Part shown: one piece after another, positions 1 to 6,318 of the stretch
How positions within the stretch are numbered: position 1 is the stretch's first letter
Layout: each line of letters begins with the position of its first letter
Origin: an uncultured Prevotella sp.
GTDB taxonomy: Bacteria > Bacteroidota > Bacteroidia > Bacteroidales > Bacteroidaceae
Length of the DNA: 7,118 nucleotides
Reading direction: 5' to 3'
Assembly (NCBI GenBank): GCA_900318855.1
Contig: ONMG01000255.1
Coordinates: 1-7,118 of the forward strand
Notes under the pieces: generated by a model
Told to the model about the DNA's origin: nothing
The model's input: only the letters and a program-made list of their open reading frames with translations
The model's database searches: none
Program-made: the position numbers and the translations under genes

Positions 1-237
1 GATGTGGAGTATGGTCTGGCCTCTTCCGTCTTCACCCGTGACATCGATACCGCTACGAAAGTGTGTCGCGAGCTCCAGTTCGGCGAGACCTATATCAACC
101 GTGAGCATTTTGAAGCCATTCAAGGGTTCCATGCAGGTGTGAAGAAGAGTGGAATCGGTGGCGCCGACGGCAAGCACGGAGTCGAGGAATACCTTGTCAC
201 TCACGTCACTTATCTGGATACGCACTACGATAAGTAG
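1..237 (+). CDS. aldA: Lactaldehyde/glycolaldehyde dehydrogenase, C-terminal fragment (5' end outside window)
   Basis: This is the last 78 codons of an NAD-dependent aldehyde dehydrogenase. The frame is open from base 1, and the real start lies upstream. The visible residues closely match the C-terminus of E. coli AldA as I remember it: a GETYINRE segment, then FEAIQGFHAG, then KKSGIGGADGKHGVEEYL, ending in a short tail (VTYLDTHYDK). This region covers the end of the catalytic domain and the oligomerisation strand; the catalytic Cys and Glu are not in the window. AldA oxidises L-lactaldehyde to L-lactate, and also glycolaldehyde to glycolate, in the cytoplasm during fucose and rhamnose use. 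The lactate operon lies 164 bases downstream on the same strand, which fits lactaldehyde as substrate. Another aldehyde dehydrogenase of the same superfamily is possible but less likely given the specific C-terminal match. Confidence 0.88.
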   Translation, partial: DVEYGLASSVFTRDIDTATKVCRELQFGETYINREHFEAIQGFHAGVKKSGIGGADGKHGVEEYLVTHVTYLDTHYDK

Positions 238-267
238 GGGCGGAGTTCCCGACACAATAGTCAATTT

Positions 268-308
268 GCAGTCCAAGATGCGGGATAGGTTTCCTGCTCT
301 TGGACTGT
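268..308 (+). terminator. Hairpin after aldA, probable transcription terminator
   Basis: The arms CAGTCCAAGA (269-278) and TCTTGGACTG (298-307) are exact reverse complements. After one unpaired T at 279, bases 280-285 pair with 292-297 with a single G-U, leaving a six-base loop at 286-291. G268 and T308 add a wobble pair at the base. The sequence TTAACTTT follows, a modest T-rich tract rather than a clean U-run. It sits 30 bases after the aldA stop and before the lutA promoter box, so termination of aldA is the simplest reading. A regulatory leader hairpin is an alternative if aldA and lut are cotranscribed. Confidence 0.6.
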
Positions 309-369
309 TAACTTTAGGTTGGCAGAAAAAAAACTCCGAAATCCTTACTGCTGTATCAATTTATCTTGC

Positions 370-377
370 TACCTTTG
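370..377 (+). promoter_or_regulatory. Bacteroidetes-type -7 promoter box upstream of lutA
   Basis: TACCTTTG matches the Bacteroidetes primary sigma factor -7 consensus TAnnTTTG exactly. No clear TTTG -33 element lies 19-21 bases upstream; the nearest candidate is TTAC at 345-348. Transcription would begin a few bases after 377, giving an untranslated leader of roughly 15-20 bases before the ATG at 402. This position argues against the in-frame TTG at 366 as the start of lutA, because that codon would lie in the promoter. Confidence 0.55.
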
Positions 378-401
378 AAGGTCGAAAAGAAAGCACGGTA
401 T

Positions 402-1133
402 ATGAACGTTGGATTGTTTATTCCCTGTTATATCGATGCACTCTACCCGAAAGTAGGCATTGCCACTTACCGGCTGCTCCGCTACTTCGGTGTGGATGTG
501 TCGTATCCCTCTCATCAGACCTGTTGTGGCCAGCCTATGGCGAACGGAGGGTTTGAGCGTATGTCGATCAAGTTGGCTGAAAAATTCACCGATATGTTTG
601 CCCCGTATGACTATGTGGTGGCTCCAAGCGCTTCGTGCGCAGCCTTTGTCAGGGTGAACTATCCCAGTATCCTGAATCACGAATGCAAGGTGACCCAGAG
701 TACGATGGACGTCGTGGAATTCATTCACGATGTGGTGAAGCCCGATCATATCGGCGGGGCCTTTCCCCATGTGGTGAGTGTGCACAATTCCTGCCACGGA
801 GTACGTGAGTTGGGCTTGAGCTCGCCGTCGGAAGGTCATCTGCCCCGTTTCAATAAAATCATCGACCTGCTCAAGCTCAAGCGCGGCATCACCATCAAGG
901 AGCCAGAGCGGCCGGATGAATGTTGCGGCTTTGGCGGGATGTTCTCGGTAGAGGAGCCTGCCGTGTCGGCCCGCATGGGGCTTGACAAAGTGAAGCGGCA
1001 CATGGCTACGGGTGCCGAGTATGTCACGGGTGCCGATTCGAGTTGTCTGATGCATATGAGCGGCATAGCGCGCAAGCAGGGCCTCGATATTCAATTCAAG
1101 CATGTGGTTGAAATATTAGCGGAGGGAATATAA
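402..1133 (+). CDS. lutA: L-lactate utilisation protein LutA (CCG-domain Fe-S oxidoreductase subunit)
   Basis: This 243-residue protein has two cysteine-rich CCG domains (PF02754). The first includes Cys9, CCG at 41-43 and Cys79. The second includes Cys131, CCG at 174-176 (CCGFGGMF) and Cys215. Such domains bind Fe-S clusters in LutA/YkgE, GlpC and heterodisulfide reductase-like proteins. With LutB and LutC it forms the cytoplasmic enzyme that oxidises L-lactate to pyruvate. The length is normal for LutA (about 240 residues). ATG 402 was chosen over the in-frame TTG at 366 because the typical N-terminus (MNVGLFIPCYID) begins there and a promoter box covers 370-377. The stop codon shares one base with the lutB start, so the two are probably translationally coupled. 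A GlpC-like role is less likely because no glycerol-3-phosphate genes are adjacent and LutB and LutC follow directly. Confidence 0.93.
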   Translation: MNVGLFIPCYIDALYPKVGIATYRLLRYFGVDVSYPSHQTCCGQPMANGGFERMSIKLAEKFTDMFAPYDYVVAPSASCAAFVRVNYPSILNHECKVTQSTMDVVEFIHDVVKPDHIGGAFPHVVSVHNSCHGVRELGLSSPSEGHLPRFNKIIDLLKLKRGITIKEPERPDECCGFGGMFSVEEPAVSARMGLDKVKRHMATGAEYVTGADSSCLMHMSGIARKQGLDIQFKHVVEILAEGI

Positions 1134-2536
1134 TGACCTATCATTCACGTAAGGCTGCCGAGTTCCTGAAAGAGCCGGAGAAGATAACCCATCACGACCA
1201 GACCTTCTGGAGCGTGAGGTCGAAACAGGACATCATGGCCAGTGAGCTCCCCGAGTGGGAAGACCTCCGGAGCCATGCCAGTGATATAAAGAAGCACACG
1301 ATAACGCATTTGGCCGACTACCTGGAGCAGTTCTCCTCAAAGCTTGAATCCAATGGTGTCATCGTGCATTGGGCCAAGGATGCCGCTGAATTCAACGAGA
1401 TTGTTTATGGCATCCTGTCGGAGCACAAAGTAAAGAAGCTGGTCAAGTCGAAGTCGATGCTCACAGAGGAATGCCAGATGAATCCATACCTCATGCAACG
1501 GGGTATAGATGTGGTAGAAACCGATCTGGGTGAGCGCATACTTCAGCTCATGCATCTCAAGCCAGCCCATATTGTGATGCCTGCCATCCACCTCACCCGC
1601 GACCAGGTGGGCGAGACGTTTGAAAAGATGGGTATCTCGAAGGAAATTGGTAACCATGACCCTACGTACCTTACACGGTGTGCCCGAATGAGCTTGCGCA
1701 AAGAGTTCATGGAGGCCGGTGCAGGTATGACCGGATGCAATTTCGGTGTGGCTGCTACGGGCGACTGTGTGGTGTGCACCAATGAAGGTAATGCCGACAT
1801 GAGTACAGCCATGCCCAAGTTGCATATCGTGGCCATGGGCATTGAGAAAGTGGTGCCCGACTACAAGTCACTGGCGGTATTCCAACGATTGCTCTGCCGC
1901 TGTGGCACCGGACAGCCCACAACCACCTACACATCGCATTTCCGCAAGGCGCGTCCGGGAGGTGAGATGCATGTGGTCATAGTGGACAACGGCAGAAGTG
2001 ATATTCTGGCTAACGACCAGCACTGGCAGACGCTGAAGTGCATCCGCTGTGGTGCGTGTATGAATACGTGCCCCGTCTATCGTCGGTCAACGGGTTACAG
2101 TTACAGCTATTTCATTCCGGGTCCTATTGGCGTAAACTTGGGAATGCTGCACGACCCGAAGGCGAACAGTGGCAATGTGAGCGCCTGCTCATTGTGCCTG
2201 AGTTGCAATTTTGCTTGTCCCGCACATGTCGACCCGGGATCGCAGATTTACCTTTGGCGCCAGCAGTTGGAACAGTTCGGCACTGAGAACAAGGAGAAGA
2301 AATTAATGTCGCTCGGCATGAAGACACTCTATGAGCATCCGTTTCTCTATGATACGGCACTCAAGGTGGCTCCTTTGCTCAATATCGTGCCGGAGAAGCT
2401 GATGAACCAGCCTGCCATCAATCCATGGAGCATCGGGCACGCAGCCTTGAGGTTTGCTCCCAAGCCATTCCACGAGCTGTTTGCACAGGCTATGGAGGAA
2501 AAGAAGATAGAAGCCAAAAAGGAAGAAAAGAAATGA
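1133..2536 (+). CDS. lutB: L-lactate utilisation protein LutB (LUD domain plus two 4Fe-4S motifs)
   Basis: This 467-residue protein has the full LutB/YkgF architecture. A LUD domain (PF02589) covers about residues 60-295 and contains the NEGNADM signature (217-223) and GIEKVVP (236-242). A ferredoxin-like pair of cluster motifs follows: Cys303, 306, 309 and 313 (CIRCGACMNTCP), then Cys352, 355, 358 and 362. The C-terminal part (about 370-450) fits the DUF3390-type tail, and the last residues are Lys/Glu-rich. It should carry electrons within the cytoplasmic LutABC lactate-oxidising complex. The start is supported by GGAGGG at 1121-1126, six bases before the ATG and a good Shine-Dalgarno for this phylum. 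The gene overlaps lutA by one base and lutC by four (ATGA). The LUD part has seven further cysteines (114, 183, 202, 212, 215, 255, 257), more than I would expect. Confidence 0.94.
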   Translation: MTYHSRKAAEFLKEPEKITHHDQTFWSVRSKQDIMASELPEWEDLRSHASDIKKHTITHLADYLEQFSSKLESNGVIVHWAKDAAEFNEIVYGILSEHKVKKLVKSKSMLTEECQMNPYLMQRGIDVVETDLGERILQLMHLKPAHIVMPAIHLTRDQVGETFEKMGISKEIGNHDPTYLTRCARMSLRKEFMEAGAGMTGCNFGVAATGDCVVCTNEGNADMSTAMPKLHIVAMGIEKVVPDYKSLAVFQRLLCRCGTGQPTTTYTSHFRKARPGGEMHVVIVDNGRSDILANDQHWQTLKCIRCGACMNTCPVYRRSTGYSYSYFIPGPIGVNLGMLHDPKANSGNVSACSLCLSCNFACPAHVDPGSQIYLWRQQLEQFGTENKEKKLMSLGMKTLYEHPFLYDTALKVAPLLNIVPEKLMNQPAINPWSIGHAALRFAPKPFHELFAQAMEEKKIEAKKEEKK

Positions 2537-3105
2537 AGAAGGAAGATCTCTTGAAGAAGTTGCGTGCCAATACGCACTTCACTTTCGATATGCCGGCAAA
2601 GGATGTAGAGGGCATTGTCTATGAGGATACCTTGAAGCAGTTCAAGGAGATGTCGAAGACAGTGGGTGCTCACGTGGTAGAGGCGAAGCCAGGAGACGAC
2701 CTTAATGCCATTGTGCACAGTGCCTATCCGGACGCCAAGGTTATTGCGTCGAATGTTGAAGGCATAGAAGCCACGCTCAATCCGGACACCGTGGAGAGCG
2801 CTCAAGATCTCAACGGAACTGATGTGGGGGTTATCCGTGGTGAAGTGGGAGTAGCCGAGAACGGGTGCATTTGGATTCCGCAGACCATGAAGGAAAGGGC
2901 GGTGTGCTTCATTTCCGAGAATCTGGTGATATTGCTCAACCGCAAGAATGTGGTAAACAATATGCATGAGGCCTATGCCCGCATCCAGATGACCGACTAT
3001 GGTTACGGTGCGTTCATTTCGGGCCCGTCGAAGACTGCCGACATTGAACAGGCACTTGTGATGGGAGCCCAGGCAGCCTGTGGAGTGACCGTGGTGCTTG
3101 TATAG
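2533..3105 (+). CDS. lutC: L-lactate utilisation protein LutC (LUD domain)
   Basis: This 190-residue protein is a single LUD domain (PF02589) of the LutC/YkgG type. The signature regions are VIRGEVGVAENGCIWIP (about 100-116) and the C-terminal GPSKTADIEQALVMGAQ (164-180), which matches the family's GPSxTADIE motif. The family often continues as GVHGP; here it reads GAQAACG. LutC is the third component needed for L-lactate oxidation to pyruvate; its exact catalytic part is not well defined. ATG 2533 was chosen because it overlaps the lutB stop as ATGA, and AAGGA at 2519-2523 lies nine bases upstream. A longer frame back to 2425 exists but would lie inside lutB and adds residues without family resemblance. 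The length fits the family (roughly 190-240 residues), at the short end. Confidence 0.92.
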   Translation: MKKEDLLKKLRANTHFTFDMPAKDVEGIVYEDTLKQFKEMSKTVGAHVVEAKPGDDLNAIVHSAYPDAKVIASNVEGIEATLNPDTVESAQDLNGTDVGVIRGEVGVAENGCIWIPQTMKERAVCFISENLVILLNRKNVVNNMHEAYARIQMTDYGYGAFISGPSKTADIEQALVMGAQAACGVTVVLV

Positions 3106-3124
3106 CCCATTTTCGCTTCGTTGT

Positions 3125-4258
3125 ATGCCGAATGATTCTTCCAAACGCCTCTTGTCGCTCGACCTTCTCAGGGGCTTCGATATGGCGTGCCTGGTGCTCA
3201 TCTGCCCAGTGGTCATACGTATTCTCTATGTGATCAATCCCGACCAGGACTGTTTCCTTGGTCATCTTGCCCTGCAGCTTGACCATACTCCGTGGGAAGG
3301 GTTCACGTTTATGGACATCATCATGCCCTTGTTCTTGTTCATGTCGGGTATTACTATACCCTTTTCCATGTCCAAGTACAAGAAGGGCACAGTAGAAGCC
3401 GACCATCGCTTCTTCTTTCGCATACTCAAGCGTGTGGCTGTGCTGTGGATAGTGGGAATGGTGGTGCAGGGCAATCTGTTGGCTTTCGACATCCACACCT
3501 TGAAGCTGTTTTCCAACACCCTTCAAAGTATAGCGGTGGGCTATGCCGTTGTGGCAGTGCTCTATGTCTTCACTTCTTTACGCACTCAATTTGTAGTGGT
3601 CATGCTTTGCTTTCTTGCATTCTTCGTGGTCTTTGCCGTGAGTGGCGACCTGAGTTGCCCAGTGGGTACCAATATAGCAGAGCGCATCGACCGCGCCGTC
3701 CTTGGCCATTTCCAGGATGGGGTAAACTGGACAGACGGCCACTATGTGCCAAGTGCAGACTACCATTATACATGGATACTCTCGAGCCTGAACTTCATCG
3801 TGACAGTTTATTTAGGGTGCCTTGCGGGTTATATACTCAAGGGCGAAGGCAGTCAGTCTGCGAAATTGCGCAAGCTGCTCCTGTGGGGTGTCGTGATGGT
3901 TGCTACCGGATTGGCCTTGAGCCCTCTGATGCCCATTGTCAAGCATCTTTGGACCAGTTCCATGACTCTTTTTTCTGGTGGACTGTGTTTCTTGCTTATG
4001 GCACTCTTCTACTATGTCTTTGACATGCGTCATTGGACAAGAGGCCTCATGTGGCTGCGGTTCTATGGTATGAACTCACTTGTTGCTTATTTCCTTGGGG
4101 AATACGTGAGGTTCGATTCATTCATCGACAGCTTCCTCTTCGGTTTTAAGCAGTGGGTGGGTGAAGGCTACATCATTCTTTCCTCTGTGGCCAACGGCGC
4201 CATCATCTTCGGCATTCTGATGTTGATGTTCCGTCTGAAAGTTTTTGTGAAGGCGTAA
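3125..4258 (+). CDS. DUF5009 / heparan-alpha-glucosaminide N-acetyltransferase-like membrane acyltransferase
   Basis: This 377-residue polytopic inner-membrane protein has about ten hydrophobic segments (roughly 20-38, 62-80, 103-121, 134-151, 155-173, 216-238, 251-271, 279-299, 311-327 and 347-370). Motifs match the HGSNAT/NagX/DUF5009 group: RLLSLDLLRGFDM at 8-20, DHTPWEGFTFMDIIMP at 53-68, NTLQSIAVGY at 131-140, WTSSMTLFSGG at 276-286 and YGMNSLVAYFLGEY at 314-327. His54 aligns with the His that accepts acetyl in human HGSNAT. The inferred role is transmembrane transfer of acetyl from acetyl-CoA to an amino sugar or glycan; the substrate is not visible. The start was set at ATG 3125, 19 bases after lutC; an in-frame TTG at 3098 would overlap lutC and only adds nine residues. 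The gene is probably cotranscribed with lutABC, but a lactate role is not shown. Confidence 0.82.
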   Translation: MPNDSSKRLLSLDLLRGFDMACLVLICPVVIRILYVINPDQDCFLGHLALQLDHTPWEGFTFMDIIMPLFLFMSGITIPFSMSKYKKGTVEADHRFFFRILKRVAVLWIVGMVVQGNLLAFDIHTLKLFSNTLQSIAVGYAVVAVLYVFTSLRTQFVVVMLCFLAFFVVFAVSGDLSCPVGTNIAERIDRAVLGHFQDGVNWTDGHYVPSADYHYTWILSSLNFIVTVYLGCLAGYILKGEGSQSAKLRKLLLWGVVMVATGLALSPLMPIVKHLWTSSMTLFSGGLCFLLMALFYYVFDMRHWTRGLMWLRFYGMNSLVAYFLGEYVRFDSFIDSFLFGFKQWVGEGYIILSSVANGAIIFGILMLMFRLKVFVKA

Positions 4259-4290
4259 GTGCGGTAACGGGACTGCTTACCGCACTTACG
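4254..4290. terminator. Perfect 14-bp inverted repeat between convergent operons, probable bidirectional terminator
   Basis: CGTAAGTGCGGTAA (4254-4267) and TTACCGCACTTACG (4277-4290) are exact reverse complements around a nine-base loop. The left arm contains the TAA stop (4256-4258) of the DUF5009 gene, and the right arm ends seven bases before the stop codon of the minus-strand carboxypeptidase (4298-4300). The symmetry and the tail-to-tail position suggest one structure that stops transcription from both sides. No long U-run follows on either strand, so it is not a textbook intrinsic terminator. Confidence 0.75.
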
Positions 4291-4297
4291 GCTGTCT

Positions 4298-5539
4298 TCA
4301 TTTAATCAAAACCTCGCAAAGCTTTTTCTGCAGCACCCTCGCATCGAGCACGCTCATGTCGCTGTCCATGATGGAAAAGGCTAACTGATGACCGTTGCGG
4401 CCCGTACAGTAGCCGGCGAGTGAGCTGATGCCGTAGGGGTGGGAGAGTGTGCCCGTCTTGGCGTGAATCTTTCCACGAAGCTTCTCGCTTGCCATCTCGC
4501 GACGCAAGGTCCCATTAACTCCAGAGAGCGGGAGCTGCTTCATCAGCACCTTGTAGATTTCCGGTTGTGAGTAGGCGTATTTGAGAATGGCCACAAGCGC
4601 CTTCGTCGAAAGATGATTATAAGTGCAGAGCCCGCATCCGTCATGCACCACTAAGGCAGTATCCTTCATGTTTAAGGTGTCTCTGAGAAAAGCGCGCAGA
4701 TAGTTGACGCCTGCTTTGGCATAGTTGCCGTGTGGACTCACCCTGTGCCCGATGGTAAACAGCAGTGAGGTGGCTTGTGTGTTGGAGCTGTTTTGGAACA
4801 TCCTCTCCGTTACGAACGTTATAGGGCGATAGTAACGATAGATACAGCGTGAGCCCTTTGGCAGCCGGTCGACAACAATATTGGAGTCAGCTACGCTTAT
4901 GCCTTGTGCGCGGAATGCAGCTTTAAGGGAGTTAAGCACTTTCGAACTACCTTTGTAGAACATACTGTATTTTGAGAATGACAGGTCCCAAGGGTACCAG
5001 TGCTCTTCGCTTTTTATGGGTGAGGTGAGCAACAGATTGGCAATGAGCTTACCATTGATTTTCGTGATTCCTTGCTTGCGTGTCATTTGTGCGAAACGCT
5101 GCATGTCGGACTCATCGAACTGTGGGTCAAGGCCGCCGGCAAGTGTGATGTCGCCATTGAGCACACCGTTGGCTGGTTTGCCTCGCATAAACAGATAGGT
5201 GGGATAGGCATATCGTGTGCCGAGGAGATGGAGCCCTGCAACCCCGGAGAGCAGTTTCAGACAGGATGCCGAGGGAATCGACAGATTCTCATTGTAGCCG
5301 TAAACGGGCTTCTGGGCAGTAAGGTCATAGACGTAGAGTGCAAAGTTCCCCTTCATGCGGGGTTTGTGTGCAAACTCTTCCAGGGCTGTCTTCAGTGTGT
5401 CGTCAATGGGGACGTCTTTATTCTGAGTTGTAGGGGCATTCTGTTTCTTCTTACTATTGCCGCATCCCAGGATGAAAGCTATTATGAGAAGCAGGGGTAC
5501 AGTATATAATAAGGTATAGGTAGGTGTGATTCTCTTCAT
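4298..5539 (-). CDS. dacB: D-alanyl-D-alanine carboxypeptidase/endopeptidase, PBP4 (S13) family, lipoprotein
   Basis: This 413-residue protein belongs to peptidase family S13 (DacB/PBP4), which trims or cleaves peptidoglycan peptides in the periplasm. The N-terminus has a basic start, a hydrophobic stretch (about 9-24) and a lipobox ending at Cys26 (FILGC), so it is probably a membrane-anchored lipoprotein. Active-site motifs are SxxK at Ser92-Lys95 (in SIPSASCLKLLSG) and KTG at 361-363 (HAKTGTL). PLSGVNGTL at 337-345 is also typical. The second motif reads DGCGLCTYN at 300-308, where characterised members have DGSGLSxxN, so two serines are replaced by cysteine; activity is therefore less certain. 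Length is somewhat below E. coli PBP4 (about 477). It lies 22 bases after a thioesterase gene and is probably its operon partner. Confidence 0.9.
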   Translation of the reverse strand: MKRITPTYTLLYTVPLLLIIAFILGCGNSKKKQNAPTTQNKDVPIDDTLKTALEEFAHKPRMKGNFALYVYDLTAQKPVYGYNENLSIPSASCLKLLSGVAGLHLLGTRYAYPTYLFMRGKPANGVLNGDITLAGGLDPQFDESDMQRFAQMTRKQGITKINGKLIANLLLTSPIKSEEHWYPWDLSFSKYSMFYKGSSKVLNSLKAAFRAQGISVADSNIVVDRLPKGSRCIYRYYRPITFVTERMFQNSSNTQATSLLFTIGHRVSPHGNYAKAGVNYLRAFLRDTLNMKDTALVVHDGCGLCTYNHLSTKALVAILKYAYSQPEIYKVLMKQLPLSGVNGTLRREMASEKLRGKIHAKTGTLSHPYGISSLAGYCTGRNGHQLAFSIMDSDMSVLDARVLQKKLCEVLIK

Positions 5540-5561
5540 GTGTTACCTGAAAAACTTCCGT

Positions 5562-6008
5562 CTATCTTACTTCTTCGTTAAGCTCGGCTCCTGCTGTCTT
5601 GCCTGGAGTGAGCACATAGTTGGTCACCTCAACTGTGGATACCAGTTGACCTTTATTGTTGCAGATATCAATGTGCCACTGATGCAAGGTGCGACCTTTG
5701 TATTGCAAACGTGCTGTAGCTGTAACGGTATCGCCCTCAAGGACAGCTCTGACATGGCTGCCGCTCACGTTGATGCCTACGCATATCTTGCCCCGACAAA
5801 GCGCCATGGAACCTACTCCTGCAAGATTCTCGGCCAAGGCAAGTGTAGCGCCTCCTGAGAGGAATCCGAATACTTGCCGGTTGAGTTTGTCGACTTTCAT
5901 TTGGGCCTTACATGTGTCAGGCTCTGGAGTTGAGATGAATTCCATATTGAGCGTTCTCGACAGACCGTCTTCACGCTTCATCAATTCGATTTCCTTTTCT
6001 AAGTTCAT
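5562..6008 (-). CDS. PaaI-family hotdog-fold thioesterase
   Basis: This 148-residue protein has the single hotdog-fold pattern of the PaaI/EntH/MenI acyl-CoA thioesterases (4HBT). The core helix region is NRQVFGFLSGGATLALAENL at 43-62, with Glu60 in the position of the family's catalytic acid. His85 lies in INVSGSHVRAV (79-89), and the closing strands run from about 98 to 134. Most relatives have HGG before the helix; here it is SGG (51-53). It probably hydrolyses an acyl-CoA thioester in the cytoplasm; the substrate is unknown. A role in menaquinone synthesis (DHNA-CoA hydrolase) is possible, but no men genes are in the window. The start at 6008 is supported by AGAGGAG on the minus strand (6024-6018), nine bases upstream. 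It is the first gene of the minus-strand operon with dacB. Confidence 0.85.
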   Translation of the reverse strand: MNLEKEIELMKREDGLSRTLNMEFISTPEPDTCKAQMKVDKLNRQVFGFLSGGATLALAENLAGVGSMALCRGKICVGINVSGSHVRAVLEGDTVTATARLQYKGRTLHQWHIDICNNKGQLVSTVEVTNYVLTPGKTAGAELNEEVR

Positions 6009-6039
6009 TGTCCTTGTCTCCTCTTTAGGGTTCTAAGGG

Positions 6040-6047
6040 CAAAGTTA
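6040..6047 (-). promoter_or_regulatory. Bacteroidetes-type -7 promoter box upstream of the thioesterase-dacB operon
   Basis: Read on the minus strand, 6047-6040 is TAACTTTG, an exact match to TAnnTTTG. No TTTG -33 element is seen 19-21 bases further upstream. The inferred transcript would start about 25-30 bases before the ATG at 6008, leaving room for the AGAGGAG ribosome binding site. An 80-codon open frame at 6247-6005 would place this box inside a gene, which is one reason I did not call that frame. Confidence 0.55.
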
Positions 6048-6318
6048 ATGTTTTTTCGGTGGAGAGCGTCAGGAGGAGCATATAAAAATTCTAAAATCAG
6101 CAGGTGAGCATTCCTGTCTTTTCCCATCGCCTCTTGTGCTGCCAAGTGCAAAGAAAGGTTCTTTGATACTGTCATCATGCTGATATGAGAATGATAGGCA
6201 GAAAGACAGCAACTACAGATGATATTCAGTCTAACACCAAAAAACATCCTTAGTCTCTTGCTTGTTTGATGTTTTCTTCCGATATTTGCAGAGAATAATC
6301 ATTTAGAGGCAGACAATT
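6048..6318. other. Intergenic region between divergent genes, no gene supported
   Basis: This stretch separates the minus-strand thioesterase operon from the plus-strand nuclease. I see no credible protein. It contains a small perfect hairpin, CAAAGAA (6149-6155) and TTCTTTG (6159-6165) around a three-base loop, which is too short to assign a role. I see no tRNA, no riboswitch that I can recognise, and no clear transposon end next to the nuclease gene. Confidence 0.5.
6257..6288 (+). promoter_or_regulatory. Weak candidate promoter for the PDDEXK_2 nuclease gene
   Basis: GATATTTG at 6281-6288 matches the Bacteroidetes -7 box TAnnTTTG except for its first base, and CTTG at 6257-6260 sits 20 bases upstream where TTTG is expected at -33. 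This would give a leader of about 25 bases before ATG 6319. Both boxes have mismatches, so this is only a candidate. Confidence 0.27.

Noticed and set aside
149..556. 135-codon plus-strand frame spanning the aldA end, the intergenic region and the lutA start
   Set aside because: It overlaps two real genes in another frame and runs through the hairpin and the promoter box; no family resemblance.
369..1103. 244-codon open frame on the minus strand
   Set aside because: It is fully antisense to lutA, which has clear family motifs. The His-rich, low-complexity translation is typical of a shadow frame.
2347..3216. 289-codon open frame on the minus strand across lutB, lutC and the start of the DUF5009 gene
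   Set aside because: It is long, but antisense to three well supported overlapping genes, and its translation has no recognisable domain.
3292..4023. 243-codon plus-strand frame inside the DUF5009 gene
   Set aside because: It is out of frame with a gene whose motifs and membrane segments are clear. The translation is Cys-, His- and Gly-rich without membrane segments.
6149..6165. Seven-bp perfect hairpin with a three-base loop in the intergenic region
   Set aside because: It is short and AT-rich in the arms, with no neighbouring T-run or gene end. Such repeats occur by chance in 300 bases.
6005..6247. 80-codon minus-strand frame ending in an ATGA overlap with the thioesterase start
   Set aside because: The ATGA junction is suggestive, but the frame contains the -7 promoter box at 6047-6040, has no ribosome binding site at its ATG, and shows no domain, signal peptide or family resemblance. 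The overlap may be chance.
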